From JAAYYM01 sp035271065 (GTDB taxonomy: Bacteria > Bacillota > Clostridia > Lachnospirales > Lachnospiraceae), in NCBI GenBank assembly GCA_035271065.1, contig DATESB010000099.1, positions 1 through 30,159 of the forward strand: DNA of 30,159 bases, given 5' to 3'. Positions 8,141 through 15,248 of this stretch are shown here, piece after piece. A model generated the notes under the pieces. It was not told the DNA's origin and searched no databases. It saw nothing but the letters and a program-made list of their open reading frames with translations. Both the position numbers and the translations under genes were made by a program. How positions within the stretch are numbered: the first letter of the stretch is position 1; each line of letters opens with the position of its first letter.

Positions 8141-9418
8141 ATGGTAAAAGCAATAGTAGGTGCTAATTGGGGTGACGAGGGAAAAGGCAAAATAACAGAT
8201 ATGATGGCAGCAGATGCTGACATTATCGTTCGCTTTCAGGGAGGCGCAAATGCAGGACATACAATCGTAAATAAATACGGTAAGTTTGCACTTCATACAT
8301 TACCGTCAGGTGTGTTTTATGATCATACCACCAGTATTATCGGAAACGGTGTTGCATTGAATATTCCCGTATTGTTTAAGGAAATCTCAGACATTACATC
8401 CAAGGGCGTTCCAATGCCTAAACTTAAAATATCGGACAGAGCACAGATTGTGATGCCATATCATATTGATTTTGATACCTATGAGGAAGCAAGACTTGCC
8501 GGTAAATCTTTTGGCTCAACAAAGTCCGGCATTGCTCCGTTTTATTCAGATAAATATGCTAAAATCGGCTTTCAGGTAAGTGAATTGTTTGGGGAAGAGG
8601 CTGAATTAAAAGAAAAGATTGCGCGTGTCTGTGAAATCAAGAATGTTATGTTAACCAATCTGTATCATCAAGAACCATTGAATGAAGCAGAATTGTTTGA
8701 TACGCTGATGGAATATAAGAAGATGGTGGAACCATATGTATGTGATACCTCACTTTATCTGTGGAATGCATTAAAAGAAGGAAAAGAAGTATTGCTGGAA
8801 GGACAACTTGGTTCGCTGAAAGATCCGGATCATGGTATCTATCCGATGGTTACATCTTCATCAACACTTGCTGCATATGGCGCTATCGGTGCAGGAGTTC
8901 CGCCTTATGAAATTAAGAAAATCGTAACGGTATGTAAAGCATATTCCTCAGCAGTTGGTGCAGGTGCATTTGTTTCAGAGATATTTGGTGATGAGGCGGA
9001 TGAACTCAGACGCAGAGGCGGTGATGGCGGCGAATATGGTGCAACAACCGGCAGACCAAGACGTATGGGATGGTTTGATGCAGTGGCATCTAAGTATGGA
9101 TGCAGAATACAGGGTACCACAGATGTTGCATTTACGGTATTGGATGTGTTAGGATATTTAGACGAGATACCGGTATGTGTAGGCTATGAGATTGATGGGG
9201 AAGTAACAACAGAATTCCCGACAACTGCAAAGCTGGAAAAGGCAAAACCGGTGCTGGAAGTATTACCGGGATGGAAGACAGATATCCGTGGTATTAAGAA
9301 ATATGAGGAACTCCCCGAAAACTGCAGAAAATATATTGAGTTTGTTGAGGAGAAGATTGGTTTCCCGATTACTATGGTATCAAATGGTCCCGGAAGAGAA
9401 GACGTCATTTATAAATAA
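8141..9418 (+). CDS. purA: Adenylosuccinate synthetase
   Basis: A 425-aa enzyme that condenses IMP and aspartate with GTP to make adenylosuccinate, the first committed step to AMP. The GTP-binding N-terminal loop GANWGDEGKGK is at about residues 6-16, followed by FQGGANAGHT with the catalytic His, FGSTKSGIAP, the EGQLGSLKDPDHGIYP segment, and the C-terminal TGRPRRMGWFD and GVPPYEI motifs. The frame is open upstream to 8063, but ATAGGAGGAATTATC before the ATG at 8141 and the family N-terminus MVKAIVGANWGDEGKGK fix the start. It is followed 9 bp later by a HAD gene with its own ribosome site. Confidence 0.96.
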   Translation: MVKAIVGANWGDEGKGKITDMMAADADIIVRFQGGANAGHTIVNKYGKFALHTLPSGVFYDHTTSIIGNGVALNIPVLFKEISDITSKGVPMPKLKISDRAQIVMPYHIDFDTYEEARLAGKSFGSTKSGIAPFYSDKYAKIGFQVSELFGEEAELKEKIARVCEIKNVMLTNLYHQEPLNEAELFDTLMEYKKMVEPYVCDTSLYLWNALKEGKEVLLEGQLGSLKDPDHGIYPMVTSSSTLAAYGAIGAGVPPYEIKKIVTVCKAYSSAVGAGAFVSEIFGDEADELRRRGGDGGEYGATTGRPRRMGWFDAVASKYGCRIQGTTDVAFTVLDVLGYLDEIPVCVGYEIDGEVTTEFPTTAKLEKAKPVLEVLPGWKTDIRGIKKYEELPENCRKYIEFVEEKIGFPITMVSNGPGREDVIYK

Positions 9419-9427
9419 GGAGTTAGT

Positions 9428-10033
9428 ATGGCAATCAAAACAGTTATATTTGATATTGGAAATGTGTTGGCAAACTTTTGCTGGGAGAAGTTTTTCAGGA
9501 GTTTTGACCTTTCAGAGGAGATGTTTCAGCGTTTGGCAAAGGCGACTGTATACGATAGTATATGGGATCAGTTTGACAAGGGTGTGTTGTCTGAAGACGA
9601 GATGCTTGCCTTATTCATTCAAAAGGATACAGAAATTGAGCCGTTAATTCGTCAGGTGTTTCAAAATATCAGCGGTATGATTGAAGTATATGATTATACC
9701 TATGATTGGATACACGAGTTACAGCAAAAAGGTTATCAGGTGCTTATTTTATCCAACTTCTCGGAGAAATGTTATCGCGAATGTGGCAGCAAAATGGACT
9801 TTGTAAAAGAAGCAGACGGCGCAGTGATTTCCTATATAGAGAAGATGATTAAGCCGGATGATGAAATATATGAGTTGCTGATCAAGCGTTATCAACTAAA
9901 CCCGGAAGAATGTGTCTTTTTGGATGATAAGCCTGTGAACATTAAAGCGGCAGAACGTAATGGGATACATGGAATTGTATTTACAGATAAGGTAGATGCA
10001 GATAAGAGACTGGCAGAATTGGGTGTTATGTGA
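9428..10033 (+). CDS. HAD-superfamily phosphatase, YihX-like
   Basis: A 201-aa haloacid-dehalogenase-like hydrolase. Motif I is VIFDIGNVLANF, with the nucleophile Asp at residue 9; the usual second Asp is Gly, as in the FDxGNV subfamily (YihX-type sugar-phosphate phosphatases). Motif II is VLILSNFS, motif III has Lys in EKMIKPDDEIYELL, and motif IV is CVFLDDKPVNIKAA. The cap is a short helical insert after motif I. The start is set by AAGGAGTTAGT before the ATG. It is probably co-transcribed with purA (9-bp gap), although no pathway link is evident. Its substrate is unknown; glucose-1-phosphate-type sugar phosphates or nucleotides are family possibilities. Confidence 0.85.
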   Translation: MAIKTVIFDIGNVLANFCWEKFFRSFDLSEEMFQRLAKATVYDSIWDQFDKGVLSEDEMLALFIQKDTEIEPLIRQVFQNISGMIEVYDYTYDWIHELQQKGYQVLILSNFSEKCYRECGSKMDFVKEADGAVISYIEKMIKPDDEIYELLIKRYQLNPEECVFLDDKPVNIKAAERNGIHGIVFTDKVDADKRLAELGVM

Positions 10034-10039
10034 TATAAT
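10034..10039 (+). promoter_or_regulatory. Extended -10 promoter ahead of ugd
   Basis: TATAAT preceded by TGA (extended -10), overlapping the stop codon of the HAD gene. The -35 region is poor (TGGCAG at a 17-bp spacing). Confidence 0.4.
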
Positions 10040-10077
10040 CGGGGAAGAGTTTTCGAGTAGTGAGGACTCTTCCCTGA
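10039..10077 (+). terminator. Stem-loop between the HAD gene and ugd
   Basis: TCGGGGAAGAGT (10039-10050) pairs with ACTCTTCCCTGA (10066-10077) over 12 bp with one G-U pair and a 15-nt loop, followed by TTGTATGT. The weak T-tail makes this a possible rather than firm terminator. Confidence 0.5.
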
Positions 10078-10119
10078 TTGTATGTAATCTATACTTAACG
10101 ACTCAAAGGAGAACATGAG

Positions 10120-11367
10120 ATGACAGAAGGTAAAACAGTGATTGCAATTGCAGGTGTTGGATATGTAGGACTTTCCATGGCATGCCTGTTATCTGAGAAA
10201 AATAAAGTTTACGCAGTAGATATTGTTCCTGATAAGGTGGACATGCTCAATCATAGAAAGTCTCCGCTTGTGGATGCAGAGATTGAAGACAGACTGCAAA
10301 ATGGAGTGCTGGATTTGACGGCAACAATGGATGCTGAGACAGCATATAAAGATGCGGATTTCGTTATTATAGCAACACCGACCAATTATGATGCGGTGAA
10401 GAATTATTTCGATACATCGTCTATTGAGGCGGTTATTAATTTAGTACAAAAGATTAATAAGGATGCTGTGATTGTTATAAAGTCAACGGTTCCGGTTGGA
10501 TATACGAGCGGACTTTATAAAACCTATCCGGATATGAATTTCTTGTTCAGCCCGGAATTTCTGCGTGAAGGCAGAGCGTTATATGACAATCTGTATCCAA
10601 GTCGTATTATCGTGGGGGCACCAACTGACAATGCAAAGATGGAAGCAGCAGCTCACAGATTTGCTGAGTTATTGTTAGCAGGAGCATTAAGAAAGGACAC
10701 ACCGGTTCTTTATACAGGCTTAACAGAGGCAGAGGCGGTGAAATTATTTGCCAATACTTATCTTGCACTGCGTGTCAGTTTCTTTAATGAATTGGATACC
10801 TATGCAGAAGTGCGAGGACTAAATACAAAGCAGATTATTGAAGGTATCGGATACGATCCGCGTATCGGTTCGGATTATAACAATCCTTCCTTTGGATACG
10901 GTGGCTATTGTCTTCCGAAGGATACCAAGCAATTACTTGCCAATTACGAGAATGTTCCAAGCAACATTATGCAGGCAATCGTTGATGCAAACAGAACACG
11001 TAAGGATTTTATTGCGGAGCGTGTGCTTGAGATTGCAGGCTATTATGAAGGCGCAAACGGACGTAATGGTGTTCCGGGCAGAGATGTAACGGTTGGAGTA
11101 TATAGACTTGCGATGAAGGCAAACAGTGATAATTTCAGACAGTCCTCGATACAAGGTGTTATGAAACGTATCAAGAGTAAGGGCGCAGAAGTAGTAATCT
11201 ATGAACCTTCACTTGAAAATGACAGTTTGTTCTTTGGAAGCCGTGTGGTTAATGATCTCAAGCAATTCAAACAGTCCTGTGATGCAATTATAGCCAATCG
11301 ATATAATCAGGAACTGGATGATGTTGAAGATAAGGTCTATACAAGAGATGTATTCAGAAGAGATTAA
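10120..11367 (+). CDS. ugd: UDP-glucose 6-dehydrogenase
   Basis: A 415-aa nucleotide-sugar dehydrogenase that oxidises UDP-glucose to UDP-glucuronate with two NAD+, supplying acidic sugars for surface polysaccharides. The NAD-binding GxGxxG is AGVGYVGLSMA (Gly12, Gly14, Gly17); then IIATPTNYD, KSTVPVGYT and FLFSPEFLREG. The catalytic Cys is C264 in FGYGGYCLPKDTKQL. These motifs resemble the enterobacterial Ugd type more than the UDP-N-acetylmannosamine dehydrogenases. AAAGGAGAAC precedes the ATG. No glycosyltransferases or other capsule genes lie beside it, so its polysaccharide partner is elsewhere. It is followed by a strong bidirectional terminator. Confidence 0.93.
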   Translation: MTEGKTVIAIAGVGYVGLSMACLLSEKNKVYAVDIVPDKVDMLNHRKSPLVDAEIEDRLQNGVLDLTATMDAETAYKDADFVIIATPTNYDAVKNYFDTSSIEAVINLVQKINKDAVIVIKSTVPVGYTSGLYKTYPDMNFLFSPEFLREGRALYDNLYPSRIIVGAPTDNAKMEAAAHRFAELLLAGALRKDTPVLYTGLTEAEAVKLFANTYLALRVSFFNELDTYAEVRGLNTKQIIEGIGYDPRIGSDYNNPSFGYGGYCLPKDTKQLLANYENVPSNIMQAIVDANRTRKDFIAERVLEIAGYYEGANGRNGVPGRDVTVGVYRLAMKANSDNFRQSSIQGVMKRIKSKGAEVVIYEPSLENDSLFFGSRVVNDLKQFKQSCDAIIANRYNQELDDVEDKVYTRDVFRRD

Positions 11368-11400
11368 TTTGGCAAGTAATGATATACGATGCTATAGAAA

Positions 11401-11442
11401 AACAGCGATAAAGATTATGAGTCTTTATCGCTGTTCTTTTTT
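11401..11442. terminator. Bidirectional terminator between ugd and the minus-strand genes
   Basis: AACAGCGATAAAG (11401-11413) pairs perfectly with CTTTATCGCTGTT (11423-11435), with a further A-T pair, a 7-nt loop, a CTTTTTT tail on the plus strand and A-rich flank on the left. The stop codon of the 70-aa minus-strand gene falls in the loop, so its last codons lie in the right arm. Confidence 0.9.
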
Positions 11443-11627
11443 GAAAAGAGTTTATAAATCAATATATATCCATAGATTACAACCGGTACAATAATGGTTG
11501 CTGCAATTGAGGCACGAAACCACTGGTAGGTATTTGGATCATCAAAAATTGCAAAGAACAAGGTGGATAGATACATCAATACCAGTAAAACAACGCCAAT
11601 GATGGCAAGAATTCTCTTTATTTTCAT
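11415..11627 (-). CDS. Small two-helix membrane protein, unknown function
   Basis: A 70-aa protein with two hydrophobic segments (about residues 5-27 and 40-62) joined by a short loop containing DDPNTYQW, and a Lys/Ser/Asp-rich C-terminal tail. I do not recognise a family. Its ATG overlaps the stop codon of the LacI-GGDEF gene (ATGA), indicating translational coupling and a two-gene operon. It might anchor or modulate the soluble GGDEF protein, but that is inference from position only. Confidence 0.75.
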   Translation of the reverse strand: MKIKRILAIIGVVLLVLMYLSTLFFAIFDDPNTYQWFRASIAATIIVPVVIYGYILIYKLFSKKNSDKDS

Positions 11628-13903
11628 GTATTGTCTGTCCTTTCTTCAGTACTTTCTTCCATATTTTCTTCTGTACTTTCAATTGGTTCCCTGAATGGGT
11701 TCACACGTTTGAACTTTTTATTGGCATAAAGCGAATGATCTGCCAACTTAATCATTGCTTCCAATTGAATATTTGTTGCACAGACAAATGAAGTATATCC
11801 ATAGGACATTTCGATGTAATACGGAACCCCTGAAGTGGCATTTAGGATTTCGGTATGCTCTTTGATACGAGACTTCAATTGGTCAATAATAGAAGAATCG
11901 CGCGCAAGTGCAAATGCTATGAATTCATCACCGCCAAGTCTTGCAACGATATCATCACGTCGGAAACTGCGCTTCAGTATTGAAGCAGCACACATCAGTG
12001 CAAAATCGCCTTCTTCATGTCCGAAATTATCGTTAATCATTTTCAAACTATCTAAATCAGCAAAGAACAGAATGGCATCCTGACCATAATGCTCCTGAAT
12101 GATATAGTTTACTTTTTCAAAGAAACCTCTCCGGTTATCCAGTCTTGTCAGCTCATCCGTTGTGGAAATACTTAAGAGCCGACGGTTCATATTCAGATAC
12201 TTTAGGGCAGAACTGATTTCAAGGCTGGCAGAATAAGCAGCATCAAATTTTGACAAATCCAGTTCACATACCAGTAGCCCGTATTGTTCGTTGTTGATAA
12301 AAAGATTGAAAATAGCCTTGGTGTGCCGATAGGATCTAGTGATGTGTTCGGCATCAAATATATTTCCAATTGCAACGGGACAATCTTCGTCATTTAACAA
12401 AAATTTTTCTTCACCATTGTGATAAGCAACTAATCTGACAAAGTCAGGACGACGCCACTCATCCGTCATTTCGTGAACAATCGGAGCATCAAATAAGTAG
12501 ATAGAAGAAGAACGGATGCCAAGCATGTGTAGTTTGTCTAACATTTGCTTCAGCGCATTCTTCATATCCTTACTGAAAATCAAAGCATCACGCACAATAC
12601 CGGAAGAAAGCCATCTGATATTCATGAAATCAATCGGAACCTGATTGAGTGCATTCGCATTTACGGTAATATTGTTTTCCAAAAGTGTAACGATTTGTGT
12701 ACTGAGTGCAAGTATTAATTTGGCATCCGTGCTGGTAGCTATGATGCGCCAGATATAGTCGCGGATAGCCAAAAAGAGTTTATCGATTTTGATGTGACGG
12801 CTCCAGTCGGCATTGGTGATCTGACTTAATGCAGAAACAAAGTAGGAAGAAGAGTAATTTGTGCCGTCATAACTGCGGTACGCAGCAAATAGTTCGGTGA
12901 TCGCACTGCGCAACTTCTGGTTCAACTGCTCGGATTCGTGGTGATATAGTATGTAGTCCAGTGCAAGGGTAATACATTCCTCTGCATCCGGTTCAATGTC
13001 TGCATAGAGATTGGATTCCTTTCTTGTGCATCCGCAGGAAGTACGTTTGATAAACCGTGAAAGGGTATTTTGACGTTGGAACGGCTTTCCGTTATAGACA
13101 TTAATTCCCTCTATGACAGCGCGATATGCCAACTCATGTGCACTTACCTGAACAGAAGACAATGGTGGATATGCAAAAAATGATACTGCAATATCATCAA
13201 ATCCTGTAACAGCAATATCCTTTCCGACTCTTAATCCACGTGCTTCCAATGCTTTATAGCAGCCTAGTGCCATTAAGTCATTTGCACAACAGATGGCTTC
13301 GGTATCGGGGTGCTGATCAAGCATTTTTGATACAATGTCTTCGCAATATTGAGAAAAGTTACCGTAGGTAACCATAGAAGAATCATAAGCAATACCATGT
13401 TCCTGCAGGACATTCTGATAGACAGCCAATCGCTCAGCTGAATCGCGATTATTTCGCTTGCCGTTTACAAAGCATATTTTTTTATAGCCATGGTCATCAA
13501 TCAGATGCTCAAGACAAGCCCGCAGACCGGCATCATTATTAATAGTTAAACAATTGTATCCCGGGATATCTTCTTCCAAAATGATAATCGATGAATCCTT
13601 AAATCGCTTCAAGAAGACATCAATATCTGAATAATTAATATAAGGAGCAAGTGTGCCGAGTGAAATAATCAGAACATCAATTCCTGAATGGATGGCATAA
13701 TCATACAACGTGTTAAATTGGTAATCATATTCGGAGGATTGCAGGGAATTATAAAAGGCTGAAACATACATGCCGGGGAAAAAGATAACATTAGCGTCCA
13801 TATCTTCAGCAGCATGGATAATTCCATCACAAATATTCTGCGCATATTCTGTATCAATATGACAGGTAAGAACTCCTATGTTCAAACGCTTTTCTTGCTT
13901 CAT
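11624..13903 (-). CDS. LacI-like ligand-binding domain fused to a GGDEF diguanylate cyclase
   Basis: A 759-aa protein without transmembrane segments. Residues 1-320 resemble the ligand-binding part of LacI/PurR regulators (LNIGVLTCHIDTEYAQNICD, then the AICCANDLMALGCYKALE and DIAVTGFDDIAVS segments) but with no helix-turn-helix in front. A conserved SCGC motif and a middle region of about 250 residues follow, then the GGDEF domain with an intact active site GGDEF (657-661) and an intact RxxD inhibition site (RRDD) at the right spacing. It is therefore predicted to make c-di-GMP under control of a soluble, sugar-like ligand and product inhibition. The open frame extends to 13972, but CGGAGGTG before the ATG at 13903 sets the start. 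The C-terminal tail is rich in Glu and Thr. Confidence 0.88.
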   Translation of the reverse strand: MKQEKRLNIGVLTCHIDTEYAQNICDGIIHAAEDMDANVIFFPGMYVSAFYNSLQSSEYDYQFNTLYDYAIHSGIDVLIISLGTLAPYINYSDIDVFLKRFKDSSIIILEEDIPGYNCLTINNDAGLRACLEHLIDDHGYKKICFVNGKRNNRDSAERLAVYQNVLQEHGIAYDSSMVTYGNFSQYCEDIVSKMLDQHPDTEAICCANDLMALGCYKALEARGLRVGKDIAVTGFDDIAVSFFAYPPLSSVQVSAHELAYRAVIEGINVYNGKPFQRQNTLSRFIKRTSCGCTRKESNLYADIEPDAEECITLALDYILYHHESEQLNQKLRSAITELFAAYRSYDGTNYSSSYFVSALSQITNADWSRHIKIDKLFLAIRDYIWRIIATSTDAKLILALSTQIVTLLENNITVNANALNQVPIDFMNIRWLSSGIVRDALIFSKDMKNALKQMLDKLHMLGIRSSSIYLFDAPIVHEMTDEWRRPDFVRLVAYHNGEEKFLLNDEDCPVAIGNIFDAEHITRSYRHTKAIFNLFINNEQYGLLVCELDLSKFDAAYSASLEISSALKYLNMNRRLLSISTTDELTRLDNRRGFFEKVNYIIQEHYGQDAILFFADLDSLKMINDNFGHEEGDFALMCAASILKRSFRRDDIVARLGGDEFIAFALARDSSIIDQLKSRIKEHTEILNATSGVPYYIEMSYGYTSFVCATNIQLEAMIKLADHSLYANKKFKRVNPFREPIESTEENMEESTEERTDNT

Positions 13904-13939
13904 TCGGACACCTCCGTATAGAGTACACCATATAAATAT

Positions 13940-13968
13940 ATCATATACAGAATTGCAGAATATTACAA
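13940..13968 (-). promoter_or_regulatory. Promoter of the LacI-GGDEF operon
   Basis: On the minus strand: TTGTAA (13963-13968), 17-bp spacer, TATGAT (13940-13945). It is divergent from the SEC-C gene promoter about 27 bp away. Confidence 0.65.
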
Positions 13969-13994
13969 GCAAAAAGAATAAAAAAATAAATACT

Positions 13995-14023
13995 TTGAAT
14001 TTCCGATAGAAGTGTTGTATTAT
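13995..14023 (+). promoter_or_regulatory. Promoter of the SEC-C gene
   Basis: TTGAAT (13995-14000), 17-bp spacer, TATTAT (14018-14023). Confidence 0.6.
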
Positions 14024-14056
14024 AATAAAAAAACTATTATGAGGAAGGTAATTTAT

Positions 14057-14560
14057 ATGGCATTATTACAGCAATGGCGCGAGATGGCATATTCGCCGAA
14101 GGCAAACAAGGGAGACCTGCAGAGATTGTGGGCAGCATATTTTGATAAAGAAAAGGAAATTTACCAAAAGCTTTTGAAGAAGCCGGACACTCCTGTAACG
14201 GGTACTGTAAAGGCTTTGGCTAAAAAATATAAAGTAGATATTTTAACCATGACCGGATTTTTGGATGGCATCAACGACAGTTTGATTACGCCGAACCCGA
14301 TTGAAGAGATGGAAGAAGATACTGAGGTTAGTTTGGCATTTGACAAGGAACTTCTATACAAGAACATGGTTGGCGCCAAGGCTGATTGGCTCTATGAATT
14401 GGAAGAGTGGAAGAAGATATTTGATGAGGACAAGCTCAAGGAATTATACAAGGAGCAGAAGATTTCCACAACGGTAGTCAAAGATGCCAAAATATTCCCC
14501 AACGATCCATGTCCTTGTGGCTCAGGAAAGAAATACAAAAAATGTTGTGGGAAAGCATGA
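14057..14560 (+). CDS. SEC-C motif protein
   Basis: A 168-aa protein ending in a SEC-C zinc-binding motif, DPCPCGSGKKYKKCCGK, the same CxC...CC motif found at the C-terminus of SecA, where it binds SecB and membranes. The rest (about residues 1-145) is helical and acidic, with no motif I can name. SEC-C motifs also occur on many stand-alone proteins of unknown function, so a secretion role is only a possibility. The frame extends upstream to 14012, but GAGGAAGG before the ATG at 14057 sets the start. The stop codon lies directly before the -35 of the thrS leader promoter. Confidence 0.85.
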   Translation: MALLQQWREMAYSPKANKGDLQRLWAAYFDKEKEIYQKLLKKPDTPVTGTVKALAKKYKVDILTMTGFLDGINDSLITPNPIEEMEEDTEVSLAFDKELLYKNMVGAKADWLYELEEWKKIFDEDKLKELYKEQKISTTVVKDAKIFPNDPCPCGSGKKYKKCCGKA

Positions 14561-14588
14561 TTGACAAATTGTCAGCCCGTGTTATAAT
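14561..14588 (+). promoter_or_regulatory. Promoter of the thrS T-box transcript
   Basis: A near-consensus promoter: TTGACA (14561-14566), 16-bp spacer, TATAAT (14583-14588). The -35 is embedded in the palindrome TGACAA-A-TTGTCA (14562-14574). Confidence 0.85.
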
Positions 14589-14594
14589 TTGATA

Positions 14595-14902
14595 AAAGGT
14601 ATGACACATATAGTGAAGTAACACGTTGAAGAGAAGAGTAAGATAGTAGTTCACACAGAGAAGAATATCGATTGCCGTACAGATGCAGTTCTGATTTGCT
14701 TATCGACATGGTGCTGTGAGTATTCCGTGAAACAAATATCTGAAGACTACCTCCGAGTGACCCCAATCCGGTCCGGTGATTCCGTTATCGTCAGAATGAA
14801 GTGACTTCTTTATTATTATGAAGTAAAAAGGGTGGAACCGCGAAACTATTCGTCCCTTGCATTGGTATCTATGATTACGAATGCAAGGGGCTATTTTATT
14901 TA
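14595..14902 (+). promoter_or_regulatory. Threonine T-box riboswitch controlling thrS
   Basis: The stretch between the SEC-C gene and the next coding start is a T-box leader. The T-box core AAGGGTGGAACCGCG lies at 14828-14842. Stem I shows the conserved AGTA on the 5' side, CAGAGAAG, GGTG in the distal loop region, and GAAG-ACT-ACCTCCGAG on the 3' side. This makes ACT (14746-14748), a threonine codon, the likely specifier, which agrees with thrS downstream. The terminator is CCCTTGCATT (14854-14863) with AATGCAAGGG (14880-14889), followed by a T-rich run. Uncharged tRNA-Thr is expected to pair with the specifier and the T-box bulge to favour read-through. Confidence 0.93.
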
Positions 14903-14952
14903 ACCAAATGAAACAGAATCATATCTATGAATATGAAAGAAAGGAGACTTAT

Positions 14953-15228
14953 ATGGAAAATTATTTATCAGAAGAAAAGTTAAGCGACAATGATATCATG
15001 CAAAAACTGGGACAGAATAAACTATGGATGGTTGGTATACTACTCATTATGGCAGGTGTTGCTATTGGTTTATTGCTTTCTCCGGCTACAAAAGGTGTCA
15101 GTATTACACTCGGCAGTAATAATCATCTCAGCAACAGCGGAGATACAGCCTTGATGGGCATGACCCAGAGAAATTCATGTCAAAATAGACAAGATGAGAA
15201 AAACGAGAAGGAGCAGAAGTGCTGCTAA
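14953..15228 (+). CDS. Small single-pass membrane protein under T-box control
   Basis: A 91-aa protein with an N-terminal charged segment, one hydrophobic helix (about residues 25-46, ending GLLLSPATKG) and a polar tail ending in a Lys/Glu/Cys-rich stretch (EKEQKCC). The membrane helix followed by LLLSP-x-x-x-G loosely recalls YtxH-type proteins, but this is not enough for assignment. AAAGGAGAC precedes the ATG at 14953. It lies after the T-box terminator and 20 bp before thrS, so it is co-expressed with ThrRS when tRNA-Thr is uncharged. Function unknown. Confidence 0.7.
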   Translation: MENYLSEEKLSDNDIMQKLGQNKLWMVGILLIMAGVAIGLLLSPATKGVSITLGSNNHLSNSGDTALMGMTQRNSCQNRQDEKNEKEQKCC

Positions 15229-15248
15229 ATATGAGAGAGGTGAATAGA

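Noticed and set aside
9288..9647. Plus-strand frame across the purA/HAD junction
   Set aside because: It is an out-of-frame shadow of purA and the HAD gene; both real genes have clear motifs through the overlap.
13904..13972. N-terminal extension of the LacI-GGDEF protein
   Set aside because: The extra frame covers the predicted -10 region, and CGGAGGTG points to the start at 13903; no helix-turn-helix is found in the extension.
14572..14766. Minus-strand frame inside the thrS leader
   Set aside because: It lies wholly inside the T-box, has no ribosome site and matches no family.
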